Below, one piece after another: positions 36,309-44,564 of a DNA stretch of 64,000 nucleotides. The stretch lies in the NCBI RefSeq assembly GCF_006716065.1, contig NZ_VFOL01000001.1, positions 5,518,001 to 5,582,000 of the forward strand, read 5' to 3'. The notes beneath the pieces are model-generated. The model saw only the letters and a list, made by a program, of their open reading frames with translations, was not told the origin of the DNA and did no database searches. A program made the position numbers and the translations under genes. How positions within the stretch are numbered: the stretch's first letter is position 1; each line of letters opens with the position of its first letter. Source of the stretch: Salinispora arenicola (lineage in GTDB: Bacteria > Actinomycetota > Actinomycetes > Mycobacteriales > Micromonosporaceae).

Positions 36309-38471
36309 TCACGTGTGCTGGCGGCGAAGCCGGGCCGTGATCTCACCCACCGGCCCCGGCACCCCGAACCAGTAACCCTGCCCGGTGTCGCACCGCAGCG
36401 CCCGCAGCCGCTCGGCCTGCACCCCGGTCTCCACCGCCTCCGCGGTGACCGACAGCTCAAGTGCCCGCGCCAACCGCACCAGGGCGTCCACGATCTGCTC
36501 GTCCCGGTGGCAGGTCGTCATCTCCGGTGTGCCCTCGCGGAGCCCTTCCACGAACGGACCAGCCAACTTGAGGCACCGGATCGGCAACCGACGCAGGTAC
36601 GCCAGGTTCGAGTAGCCAGTGCCGAAGTCGTCGATCGCCAGCCGGACGCCCAGCCCGGCGAGCCGGTGCAGCGACCGCAGTGGCTCCCCCGCGGTGCCCA
36701 TCACGGCGCTCTCGGTCAGCTCCAGTTGCAGAAGGTCAGCGGGAAGCCCACTGTCGGCGAGCGTGTCCGCCACCGTATCCACAATGATCGGATCGTCCAC
36801 CTGCCGCGCGGCGAGGTTGACGCTGACGACCAGGCGGGTGTCCGGGAACTCGCGCCGCCAGGCACCGGCGTCCCGACACGCCTGACGCAGCACCCACGCA
36901 CCGAGTTGGACGATCAGCCCGGTCTCCTCGGCCAACCCGATGAACCGAACCGGGCTGAGCAGGCCCAGCTCGGGGTGCTGCCAGCGGACAAGCGCCTCGA
37001 CGGCCACCATCGAGCCGTCCTGCAGCGACACGATCGGCTGATAGTGCAGCACGAACTCGCCCCGCTCCAGGGCCGCCGGCAGCCCGGCGGCCAGCGCGGA
37101 CCGGGCGATCTCCTGCGCGCTACGCTCCCGGTCCCAGACCGCCCACCGGCCGCGCCCCTCGGCCTTGGCCCAGTACAGCGTGGTGTCGGCCGCTTTCATC
37201 AGCTCCGACGGATCAATCGTGTCCGCCGGGCACTCGACGATGCCGATACTCGCCGACACCACCAGTTGGTGGTCGCCGATCCGAATCGGTGCGGAGACGG
37301 CCGCGAGGGCGGCGTCCGCGACACCCACTACATCGTCGAGGGACTCGCCCTCGTCCACCAGGATGACGAACTCGTCGCCGCCCATCCTGGCCACCAGGTG
37401 CCCGAACCCGGCGACACAGTCCGCCAACCGGTCGGCGATCACCACGAGCAGCTGGTCACCCAGGTCGTGACCGAGACTGTCGTTGACCGCCTTGAAGCCG
37501 TCCAGGTCCAAAAAGCAGACACCGATCCGGCGCCCGGCATCGGCGTTGTCGAAGATCACACCGAGCGTTTCGAAGAAGAGGGTCCGGTTGGGTAGGCCGG
37601 TGAGTGGGTCGTGCAGCGCCTCGAAACGGAGGCGTTGCTGGAGTTCGTACCGCTCGGTGATGTCCTCGACCACCGCGACCGTGAATCGGGGACGGCCGTC
37701 GTCGTGCCGGACCAGTGACACCGCGAGATCGGTCCAGACGGCACTACCGTCCTTGCGGTAGTACCGCTTCTCAAGCCGGGCGGATTCGTGCTTACCCTCG
37801 ACGAGTTCCTGGTACAGCTCCCACATCCCGGCCGCGTCGTCGGGGTGAAACAACGACGCCACGTTGATCTGCCGCAGCTCCTCGATCGAGTAGCCGAGCA
37901 TGTCGGCGAATGCCTGGTTGACATCGATGATCTGACCGTCCACGAGGCCGATGCCGATGCCGATGGCGGCACCGGAGAAGACCGCGCGAAACCGGGCCTC
38001 GCTGTCCCGCAGCGCCTGCTCCACCTCGTCCCGCGCCTGCCAGGCCGAACGCGCGATCCGCTCCTGCTGGGCGAAGGTGCGGTCCCGCAACGCGCCAGCG
38101 AAACCGGCCGCCAGCGCGCCCTGCAACGCCGTGACCCGAGCAACCGCCTCGTCCGAACCGACCAGATCGGGCAGCACCCGGGCGAGGAACCGATCCCCGA
38201 GTGCCCGTACCGACCAGTCGAGGACATCCGGCTCGGTCAGGTGCGCCTCGGCCAGCGCCCGGCCGACCTCGGCACCCGGGCGGGACGAGAAAGGTTCGGC
38301 GCGCAGGGCCTCTGCCAGCGCAACGGTGTGCAGATGCAACAGCCGCTGGGTCTCCCCGGCGCTGAGTGGAACAAAACCGAGTCGGCGTACGGCGCGGGCC
38401 CAGTCGGCCGCGTACCCCTGGGCGCCGGCCTGGCTGCTATCACGCCCCCCCGACTCCAGGACGACGGCCAC
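36309..38471 (-). CDS. PAS-GGDEF-EAL cyclic-di-GMP enzyme
   Basis: 720 residues. An N-terminal helical region (1-150) is followed by a PAS domain (about 155-275: DSEARFRAVFSGAAIGIGI, VNQAFADMLGYSIEEL), a GGDEF domain with intact ARMGGDEFVIL, and an EAL domain with VEALVRWQHPELG, VNLAA, LELTES, IDDFGTGYSNL and TAEAVET. Both catalytic sets look complete, so it may both make and degrade c-di-GMP. No RxxD inhibitory site precedes GGDEF (GFGH stands there). No transmembrane helix, so probably cytosolic. Confidence 0.93.
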   Translation of the reverse strand: MAVVLESGGRDSSQAGAQGYAADWARAVRRLGFVPLSAGETQRLLHLHTVALAEALRAEPFSSRPGAEVGRALAEAHLTEPDVLDWSVRALGDRFLARVLPDLVGSDEAVARVTALQGALAAGFAGALRDRTFAQQERIARSAWQARDEVEQALRDSEARFRAVFSGAAIGIGIGLVDGQIIDVNQAFADMLGYSIEELRQINVASLFHPDDAAGMWELYQELVEGKHESARLEKRYYRKDGSAVWTDLAVSLVRHDDGRPRFTVAVVEDITERYELQQRLRFEALHDPLTGLPNRTLFFETLGVIFDNADAGRRIGVCFLDLDGFKAVNDSLGHDLGDQLLVVIADRLADCVAGFGHLVARMGGDEFVILVDEGESLDDVVGVADAALAAVSAPIRIGDHQLVVSASIGIVECPADTIDPSELMKAADTTLYWAKAEGRGRWAVWDRERSAQEIARSALAAGLPAALERGEFVLHYQPIVSLQDGSMVAVEALVRWQHPELGLLSPVRFIGLAEETGLIVQLGAWVLRQACRDAGAWRREFPDTRLVVSVNLAARQVDDPIIVDTVADTLADSGLPADLLQLELTESAVMGTAGEPLRSLHRLAGLGVRLAIDDFGTGYSNLAYLRRLPIRCLKLAGPFVEGLREGTPEMTTCHRDEQIVDALVRLARALELSVTAEAVETGVQAERLRALRCDTGQGYWFGVPGPVGEITARLRRQHT

Positions 38472-38476
38472 CGCGA

Positions 38477-39295
38477 TCAGCCGGCCGATCGGCCGTACCG
38501 GGCAACACCACCGAAGGCGCCGAACTGCTCCGGTTTGTCATCCACGTCAGAGGCAGCGTCGGGCCGCCACAACGGCATGTGGACGAGCCCCGGCTCCAGC
38601 AGCGTCCAGTCCCCGAAAAAGCCGGTGATCTCGGCGCGGGAACGCAGGGTGATCTCGGTGTCGGTACGCGCCGACAACCGCTGGGCGTCGAGCATCTCCC
38701 GCGGCTGGTCCTCGAATGTGGAGTGCGAGATCACCAGGTGGCTTCCGGGCGCGGCGGCGGCGCGGAGCGTGGCGAGGACATCGCCGGGCCGACTGTCGTC
38801 CGGGACGAAGTGCACCACCCCGGCGAGCAGGATTCCCAACGGCCGGTCGAAGTCCAGCAGGTTCAGCGCGCGGGCCTCGGCGAGGATGTGCCCAGGGTCG
38901 CGCAGGTCGGCCTGGATGACCCCGGTCAGGTCGTTGCCCGCCAGCAGCTCCCGGCTGTGCGCCACCGCGACCGGGTCGATGTCGACGTAGATGATCCGGG
39001 CCTTCGGGTTGACCGACTGGGCCACCTCGTGCACGTTGCCGACGGTCGGGATGCCGGAGCCGATGTCGAGGAACTGGTCGACGCCAGCGTGCAGCAGCAC
39101 CCGCACGGCACGGCGAAGGAATTCGCGGCCGGCCCGCATGGTGCCGGCAAGGTTCGGTGTCATGCTGGCGATCTGCTCGGCGAGTTGCCGGTCGATCTCG
39201 AAGTTGTGGGCCCCACCGAGGAAATAGTCATATACCCGGGCCGCGCTCGGCCGGGAGAGATCGATCTCGGCGGGAAGTCCGTCCGGCTTTTGCAC
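38477..39295 (-). CDS. SAM-dependent methyltransferase (DUF574 family)
   Basis: 272 residues from the GTG at 39295. The family is large in actinomycetes and its substrates are unknown. Diagnostic are the N-terminal RPSAARVYDYFLGGAHNFEID, the SAM-binding VDQFLDIGSGIPTVGNVHE, and IIYVDIDPVAVAHSRELL. The C-terminus has a GYARYG-like end (FGGVARYGRSAG). The longer open frame up to 39541 contains no credible start. It ends five bases before the start of the c-di-GMP gene, so the two are probably co-transcribed. Confidence 0.88.
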   Translation of the reverse strand: MQKPDGLPAEIDLSRPSAARVYDYFLGGAHNFEIDRQLAEQIASMTPNLAGTMRAGREFLRRAVRVLLHAGVDQFLDIGSGIPTVGNVHEVAQSVNPKARIIYVDIDPVAVAHSRELLAGNDLTGVIQADLRDPGHILAEARALNLLDFDRPLGILLAGVVHFVPDDSRPGDVLATLRAAAAPGSHLVISHSTFEDQPREMLDAQRLSARTDTEITLRSRAEITGFFGDWTLLEPGLVHMPLWRPDAASDVDDKPEQFGAFGGVARYGRSAG

Positions 39296-39514
39296 TGTGC
39301 TGCACCCCAAGTTGTCGCCGCGGTGCGGGAGGGAACCGGTGTCGGAGACGCGCGGACGCGCAGGCCACCGGCCGACCCGCGGATCGTTAGGTGCACACAA
39401 CTGTAGGCGTCCGGCATTCCCGGCGGGAGGGTACAGGCCTGCCCTTCCCTGGGCTGGTGGATCGCCGGCCCCACACGCCTCACGCTCGGGAATCGTCCCA
39501 CTACGGTGACGGCA

Positions 39515-39543
39515 CCGTGGACCCCGCTGGCGCGGGGCCACGG
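39515..39543 (-). terminator. Hairpin after the thiolase gene
   Basis: CCGTGG (39515-39520) and CCCCGC (39522-39527) pair with GCGGGG (39532-39537) and CCACGG (39538-39543), twelve base pairs with one bulged A. It lies five bases beyond the thiolase stop (39548). Confidence 0.65.
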
Positions 39544-39547
39544 TTCA

Positions 39548-40750
39548 TCAGGCGGACTCCAGCAGCAGTGAAACGCCCTGGCCGACCCCGACGCACATGG
39601 TGGCCAGTGCCCGCCGGCCACCCCGGCGACGCAGTTCCAGGGCTGCGGTCAGTGCCAACCGGGCACCACTCGCGCCGAGCGGATGCCCCAACGCGATCGC
39701 GCCCCCGTTCGGGTTGACGTGCTCGGCGTCCTCCGGCAGGCCCAGTTCCCGCAGCACCGCCACGGCCTGCGCGGCGAACGCCTCGTTCAGCTCGATCACG
39801 TCCAGGTCGCCCAGTTCCAGGCCCAGCCGGCCGAGAAGCCGGCGGGTGGCCGGCACCGGGCCAACGCCCATGACCCGCGGCGGCACGCCAGCCGCCGCGG
39901 CACCCACGACCCGGGCCATCGGGGTCAGGTCGTACCGCGCGACCGCCGCCTCGGACGCGACGAGCAGGGCCACGGCCCCGTCGTTGACGCCGGAGGAGTT
40001 GCCGGCGGTGATCGTGCCTCCCGCCCGGAACGGCGTGGGCAGTGCGGCCAGCTTCGCCAGCGACGTCTCCCGTGGATGCTCGTCGACCTCGACCAGCGTC
40101 GTGTCCCGGCGGCCGGCGGGAACGCGCACCGGCACGATCTCCTCGGCGAACCGGCCGTCGGCCCGGGCCTTCGCCACGCGCTGCTGGGAGCGGTACGCGA
40201 ACTCGTCCTGCGCGGCGCGCCCGACGCCGTACTCGGCGGCCACGTTCTCCGCGGTCTCCGGCATCGAGTCGATGCCCCACCCCTGCTCCATCAACGGGTT
40301 GACCAGCCGCCAGCCGATGGTGGTGTCGTACATTTCCGCGTTGCGGGAGAACGCGGTCTCGGCCTTGGGCAACACGAACGGTGCCCGACTCATGCTCTCC
40401 ACCCCGCCGGCGACCACCAGGTCGGCCTCGCCGGCGGCGACGGATCGGGCGGCGACGGCGAGGGCGTCCAGGCCGGAGCCGCAGAGCCGGTTGACCGTGC
40501 TGCCGGGTACCTGCTCGGGCAGCCCCCCGAGCAGCGCCGCCATCCGGGCCACGTTGCGGTTGTCCTCGCCGGCCTGGTTCGCGCAGCCAAGGATCACGTC
40601 GTCGGTACGGGCCCAGTCCACCGTCGGGTGCCGCGAGGCCAGCTCCCGGATCACGTGCGCGGCCAGGTCGTCGGGGCGGACGCCGGCGAGCGCGCCAGCG
40701 TACCTCCCAATCGGGGTGCGGACACCGGCCACCAGGTATGCCACGGTCAT
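39548..40750 (-). CDS. Acetyl-CoA acyltransferase (thiolase)
   Basis: 400 residues, a thiolase of the degradative/acetoacetyl type. The nucleophilic cysteine is in NRLCGSGLDALA (near residue 90). The second half contains NEAFAAQAVAVLRELG, the catalytic histidine block NPNGGAIALGHPLGASGARL, and the second cysteine in MCVGVGQGVSLLLE. The closest subfamily by feel is 3-oxoadipyl-CoA/acetyl-CoA thiolase (PcaF-like), but no other ring-cleavage gene is nearby, so substrate remains open. A hairpin follows the stop. Confidence 0.88.
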   Translation of the reverse strand: MTVAYLVAGVRTPIGRYAGALAGVRPDDLAAHVIRELASRHPTVDWARTDDVILGCANQAGEDNRNVARMAALLGGLPEQVPGSTVNRLCGSGLDALAVAARSVAAGEADLVVAGGVESMSRAPFVLPKAETAFSRNAEMYDTTIGWRLVNPLMEQGWGIDSMPETAENVAAEYGVGRAAQDEFAYRSQQRVAKARADGRFAEEIVPVRVPAGRRDTTLVEVDEHPRETSLAKLAALPTPFRAGGTITAGNSSGVNDGAVALLVASEAAVARYDLTPMARVVGAAAAGVPPRVMGVGPVPATRRLLGRLGLELGDLDVIELNEAFAAQAVAVLRELGLPEDAEHVNPNGGAIALGHPLGASGARLALTAALELRRRGGRRALATMCVGVGQGVSLLLESA

Positions 40751-40993
40751 CGCGAGTCCTTCGGGGGTGAGAAGGTCGGGTGGAGCGCCCCGGATCCCGG
40801 GCAGGCTCCGGGGCCAGGATAGTCACGCCGGGACCGGCGAGGTTGGCGGCATGGCGGGGCCCGGTCGAGCTCCGCGGCGCGGCGATACGGCACGCGCCGG
40901 GTCACCAGGCCATCGCCCGAGCCCAACCTGTAAGGAGCGTCACCGGGCCTGCTCCTCCCCAAACACCGGACATCCGCGTAGCGTCGTCCGGCG
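40751..40993. other. Thiolase-symporter intergenic region
   Basis: Divergent promoter space of about 240 bases. The only signal I can name is TAGCGT (40979-40984), a TANNNT-type -10 box nine bases before the leader-peptide ATG. No -35 box is evident. Confidence 0.35.
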
Positions 40994-41083
40994 ATGACCA
41001 ACGTCTGGAATCTCACCGTGCGCCTGTACGTCGATCTTCGGCGGCAGGCCAGCGGTGTCTGTCCGGCGCGGCCGCACCTCTGA
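40994..41083 (+). CDS. Putative cysteine attenuator leader peptide
   Basis: A 29-codon frame, ATG at 40994, stop TGA at 41081-41083. The centre reads LYVDLRRQASGVCPA, matching the actinobacterial leader-peptide family with a conserved VDL-R-R...S..C core that precedes sulfur-assimilation and cysteine-uptake genes. The single Cys codon (TGT, 41060-41062) overlaps the left arm of a hairpin: GTCCGG (41061-41066) can pair with CCGGAC (41109-41114), with extra GGT/ACC pairing just before the symporter start. Ribosome stalling at Cys would keep the start open. TAGCGT nine bases upstream and no Shine-Dalgarno suggest a leaderless transcript. Confidence 0.75.
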   Translation: MTNVWNLTVRLYVDLRRQASGVCPARPHL

Positions 41084-41125
41084 CGCCCGCCCCGACCGAC
41101 CTCCTATTCCGGACTTGGACCCTTC

Positions 41126-42433
41126 ATGCGCAAGATCCCCTTCTCCGTGCAGATCCTGCTCGGCCTCGCCCTCGGTGTGACGCTCGGCTACGTCGCCCGG
41201 ACCAATGACCTGAGCTGGCTGGCCAGTAGCCTCGACACCGTCGGTGGCCTCTTCGTGCAGCTACTCAAGCTCGCCGTGCCACCACTGGTCTTCACCGCCA
41301 TCGTGGTCAGCGTGGTCAGCCTGCGGGGCGTCGCCAACGCCGCCCGGCTGGCCCTGCGGACGCTGCTGTGGTTCGGTGCCACCGCGCTGGTCGCGGTGAG
41401 CGTCGGCATCGGCCTCGGGCTACTCACCAACCCCGGTCGCGGGGTCACCCTGGACACGGCCGGCGCCGCCGCCCCGACCAAGACGGGCTCCTGGACCGAC
41501 TTCCTCACCGGCATCGTCCCGACCAACCCGGTCGGCGCGTTCGTTGAGGGCAACGTCCTCCAGATCGTCTTCCTCGCCCTCGTCGTCGGCGCGGCAGCCC
41601 TGCTGGTCGGCCCGCCCGCGGAACCGTTCGTCGAGCTCAACCGGGCCCTGCTGGGGATCGTCCAGAAGGCCCTGTGGTGGGTGATCCGGCTCGCCCCGAT
41701 CGGAACCCTGGGCCTGATCGGCAACGCCGTCGCCACATACGGCTGGGACCTGCTGGCCCCGCTCGCCCGCTTCACCACCGCCGTCTACGTCGGCTGCGCG
41801 ATCGTGCTGTTCGTCGTCTACCCGCTGCTGTTGGTCGGCGCCGGCCGGCTCAACCCGGTGCGCTTCTTCGCCGGCGCCTGGCCGGCGATCCAGTTGGCCT
41901 TCGTCTCCCGCTCCTCGGTCGGCACCATGCCGGTGACCCAGCGCTCGGTCGAACGGCTCGGTGTCCCCCGCGAGTACGCCTCGTTCGCGGTGCCGTTCGG
42001 CGCCACCACGAAGATGGACGGCTGCGCGGCGATCTACCCGGCCCTGGCCGCGATCTTCGTGGCGCAGGTCTTCGGGGTGGACCTGGGCGTCACCGACTAC
42101 CTGCTGATCGCCTTCGTCTCCGTGGTCGGCTCGGCGGCGACCGCCGGCCTCACCGGTGCGATCGTCATGCTCACGCTGACGCTGAGCACGCTCGGCCTGC
42201 CGCTGGCCGGCGCGGGTCTGCTGCTGGCCATCGACCCTGTCCTGGACATGATCCGCACCGCGACCAACGTCGCCGGGCAGGCCCTCGTGCCGACGATCGT
42301 GGCCTCCCGGGAGGGCATCCTCGACCGGGACGCGTACGACTCGGCCGGCCGGCGGAGCCTGGTCGACCACGACCCGGTGGAGCACGATTCACCGCCCGCC
42401 CGGCGCGAGGAGCCAGCTCCGGCCCTGGCCTGA
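41126..42433 (+). CDS. SDF/DAACS family symporter, probably L-cystine type
   Basis: 435 residues with eight or more membrane helices. It has the family hairpin signature SRSSVGTMPVTQRSVERLG and the TM7 motif TTKMDGCAAIYPALAAIFVAQ. The latter resembles the GCAGIYPA motif I recall from TcyP/YdjN cystine symporters more than the NMDGTALYE of glutamate carriers. The upstream cysteine-containing leader peptide supports cystine uptake. The alternative is a general dicarboxylate/amino-acid symporter. The 41-base C-terminal extension is polar. A strong shared terminator lies at 42490-42518. Confidence 0.8.
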   Translation: MRKIPFSVQILLGLALGVTLGYVARTNDLSWLASSLDTVGGLFVQLLKLAVPPLVFTAIVVSVVSLRGVANAARLALRTLLWFGATALVAVSVGIGLGLLTNPGRGVTLDTAGAAAPTKTGSWTDFLTGIVPTNPVGAFVEGNVLQIVFLALVVGAAALLVGPPAEPFVELNRALLGIVQKALWWVIRLAPIGTLGLIGNAVATYGWDLLAPLARFTTAVYVGCAIVLFVVYPLLLVGAGRLNPVRFFAGAWPAIQLAFVSRSSVGTMPVTQRSVERLGVPREYASFAVPFGATTKMDGCAAIYPALAAIFVAQVFGVDLGVTDYLLIAFVSVVGSAATAGLTGAIVMLTLTLSTLGLPLAGAGLLLAIDPVLDMIRTATNVAGQALVPTIVASREGILDRDAYDSAGRRSLVDHDPVEHDSPPARREEPAPALA

Positions 42434-42489
42434 CCGGATCCCACCGGCCCCGGCCCGTCCGCTTCGCCCCGCCACCTGGCGCCCCAGTA

Positions 42490-42518
42490 CCTGGCCGGCT
42501 GCCCGTCAGCCGGCCAGG
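42490..42518. terminator. Bidirectional 12-bp hairpin between convergent genes
   Basis: CCTGGCCGGCTG (42490-42501), loop CCCGT, CAGCCGGCCAGG (42507-42518), extendable by one A-T pair. It lies between the symporter stop and the DUF664 stop and can serve both. Confidence 0.7.
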
Positions 42519-42559
42519 TGGGACCAGACCGCCTCCAGGGCACCAGCGCCGGGAGACAA

Positions 42560-43069
42560 CTACTGCCCTCTGCGCCCGTCGCTACATTCTCGAAGGAGGT
42601 CGGCGTGGCCCAGGTGGCGTGCGTACTCCTCGATCATGTGGACCAAGACCTCACGTAGCTCCACGTCGTTCTGCCCCCGGGTGTCCAGCGCCGTTCGGGC
42701 GACGAACTCGTCGGCGGCATCGCACTCTCGTCTCCACTCCTTGAACGCCAGATCGACGTCGACGTCCGTCGGCATCGGGAAGCTGAACTCCTCGCTGTGT
42801 AGACCGTTGGGGCGGAAGGGTCGGGGGCCGCTGTCGCCCTGCATCACATGCTGGAACCACCCGTGCTCGACCGCGGCCATGTGCCGGACCAGTCCCAGCA
42901 GCGTGAGCTCCGATGGAGGCACCGCGGGACTCGCGAGTTGCTCCGGCGTCAGCCCCGCGCACTTGAGCTGCAGGGTCTGCCGCTGAAAGCGCAGGTAACG
43001 GACCAACACGTCTCGCTCGCCGTGGACCGCACCCTGGTCCCGCGGGTCCTCCGCGGGCGCGACGAACAT
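42560..43069 (-). CDS. DinB-like DUF664 protein
   Basis: 169 residues from the ATG at 43069 (MFVAPAEDPRDQG). It belongs to the DinB/DUF664 four-helix family, many members of which are mycothiol-dependent transferases or detoxification enzymes. Typical blocks are FQRQTLQLKCAGLTPEQLA, PPSELTLLGLVRHMAAVEHGWF with a first histidine ligand, and VLVHMIEEYARHLGHADLLREC with the metal-binding His pair. The reading frame continues upstream without a credible start. Confidence 0.82.
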   Translation of the reverse strand: MFVAPAEDPRDQGAVHGERDVLVRYLRFQRQTLQLKCAGLTPEQLASPAVPPSELTLLGLVRHMAAVEHGWFQHVMQGDSGPRPFRPNGLHSEEFSFPMPTDVDVDLAFKEWRRECDAADEFVARTALDTRGQNDVELREVLVHMIEEYARHLGHADLLRECSDGRRGQ

Positions 43070-43120
43070 GTTCTGCCAGCCGAAACCCTTGCCCGCCCAC
43101 TGATCAGCCACGATCAGAGT

Positions 43121-43143
43121 CTGCCCGTCGCCCAGACGGGCAG
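43121..43143. promoter_or_regulatory. Palindrome between the DUF664 gene and the cREC remnant
   Basis: CTGCCCGTC (43121-43129), loop GCCCA, GACGGGCAG (43135-43143), perfect. Just before it TGATC/GATCA arms also lie near 43101-43116. A candidate operator or hairpin for the divergent DUF664 gene. Confidence 0.4.
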
Positions 43144-43225
43144 CAACGCGACATGCCACGGCAGTCGAAGGACACGCGGCAGATCCACGTGTGCTGGCTA
43201 TGATCATGACTGGCATCATCTTCGG

Positions 43226-43483
43226 GTGGTTGCCCGCCGTACCGTCGTTCTGGTCGATGACCTCCGCTCGTTCGTGGATGGCCGCAGCGCCCAGGTGGCC
43301 CGGACGAGCGCTGCTGGAATCGCACTTCTCGACCGGTACCGGGGCGGGCGGCTGGACGAGCTGTGGCTGGACCACGACTTGGGCGGAGACGACACGATCT
43401 GGCCTGACGCGGTACCTCTGCGGCGGACGCGCGGCTGGAGTACGGCTGGGTCAGAACTTGCATCTCAAGCCGCTGGAGACTGC
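43226..43483 (+). pseudogene. Truncated cREC (cyclic-phosphate processing receiver-like) remnant
   Basis: A GTG-led frame reads VVARRTVVLVDDLRSFVDG and then RYRGGRLDELWLDHDLGGDD, which is the start of a small cREC-type receiver domain. After TIWP the similarity stops abruptly, and no other frame supplies the C-terminal half. The remaining sequence is in frame, without stop, with the MerR gene beginning at 43484. I read it as a domain truncated by deletion, not as an active protein; a fusion is possible but the junction residues look non-functional. Confidence 0.5.
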
Positions 43484-44488
43484 ATGGTGAGCCGCATGGA
43501 CAGAAACGAGCTGTACCCGATCGGGGATGTCGCCCGGCGGACCGGCCTGAGCATCAGCGCCGTCCGGTACTACGCGGACGCCGACGTCGTCACGCCCTCC
43601 GCCAGCACTCCGGCTGGCCACCGCCTGTACGACGTGTCGGCGATCGCTCGGCTGGAGCTGGTCCGGACGCTACGGGAACTCGGTGCCGGCCTGGGTGAGA
43701 TCCGGCGGGTGCTGGCCGGTGAGGCGACGCTGCGCGAGTTGGCTGCCACCCACCTGGCCCTGTTGCAGCGGCAGGAGGCGCGGCTGCGCAGGCGTCGCGC
43801 GGTGCTGTCGACGATCCTCAGCCAGGACTCCACGGCCGAGCAGGTGTTGCTGATGCACAAGCTGGCCGGAATGTCGGACGAGGAGCGCGACCGGTTGATC
43901 GACGAGTTCTGGACCGAGGTCTGCACCGGTTGGGAGCCGCCGGAACGGATGACTGAGTGGTGGCGGGCGGCGCGGCCGGAACTGCCCGACTATCCCACCA
44001 CGGCCCAGCTGGAGGCGTGGATCGAGCTGGCCGAGTTGGTCCGGGACACCGAGGTTCGGCAGGCCGTGCGCCGTGAGCTGTACGAGGTGTGCACCACCGG
44101 GGCCGGGCCGCTGATGACCTCGTCGCCGATGCTGGACAGACTGGAGGCGGCCACGCCGATCGGCCAGGCCGCGATGGACGCGGCGCGGGAGCAGGTGCCA
44201 CCGGACTCGCCACGGGGGCGGGAGATCGCCGACCAGTGGATCGGGTGGTTGACCGGCATCTTCGCGACGCCGGACGACCCTGGGACGCCGGACACTCCTG
44301 AGTTCCGGATCCAGACGGCCGACCACATGCTGGCGGGCGCGGAGTGGGACCGCACGCCGCCGCAGCCGGAGGGGCCGTTCGACCGATACATGGCGCTGGT
44401 CACGACCGTGAACAACGCACACCAGGAGCAGTTCCCGTGGGAGTGGCTGGCCGCGGCACTGCGCGCATCCGCCCGGCCTGCTCGCTGA
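43484..44488 (+). CDS. MerR family transcriptional regulator
   Basis: 334 residues. The N-terminal winged helix begins YPIGDVARRTGLSISAVRYYADADVVTPSASTPAGHRLYDVSAIARLELVRTLRELG, the classical MerR pattern, followed by a coiled-coil helix (THLALLQRQEARLRRRRAVL). The C-terminal 190 residues form an all-helical effector region of TipA-like size. The effector is unknown. Two starts are possible, 43484 (GGAG five bases upstream) and 43496; the first is used. It follows the cREC remnant directly and converges on the GNAT gene. Confidence 0.85.
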   Translation: MVSRMDRNELYPIGDVARRTGLSISAVRYYADADVVTPSASTPAGHRLYDVSAIARLELVRTLRELGAGLGEIRRVLAGEATLRELAATHLALLQRQEARLRRRRAVLSTILSQDSTAEQVLLMHKLAGMSDEERDRLIDEFWTEVCTGWEPPERMTEWWRAARPELPDYPTTAQLEAWIELAELVRDTEVRQAVRRELYEVCTTGAGPLMTSSPMLDRLEAATPIGQAAMDAAREQVPPDSPRGREIADQWIGWLTGIFATPDDPGTPDTPEFRIQTADHMLAGAEWDRTPPQPEGPFDRYMALVTTVNNAHQEQFPWEWLAAALRASARPAR

Positions 44489-44520
44489 CGCGTCACGGCT
44501 CGGGGTCGGTCCTGTGTTCG

Positions 44521-44535
44521 GCCGGTGCTGCCGGC
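44521..44535. terminator. Short hairpin between MerR and GNAT genes
   Basis: GCCGG (44521-44525) and CCGGC (44531-44535) with a TGCTG loop, in the 76-base gap between two convergent stops. Short but placed where a shared terminator is expected. Confidence 0.35.
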
Positions 44536-44564
44536 GAGGGCGACCCCCAGTGCGTGCTACTCGC

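Noticed and set aside
39597..40997. 466-codon plus-strand frame antisense to the thiolase
   Set aside because: Shadow of GC-rich third positions; the minus strand encodes a complete thiolase with catalytic motifs.
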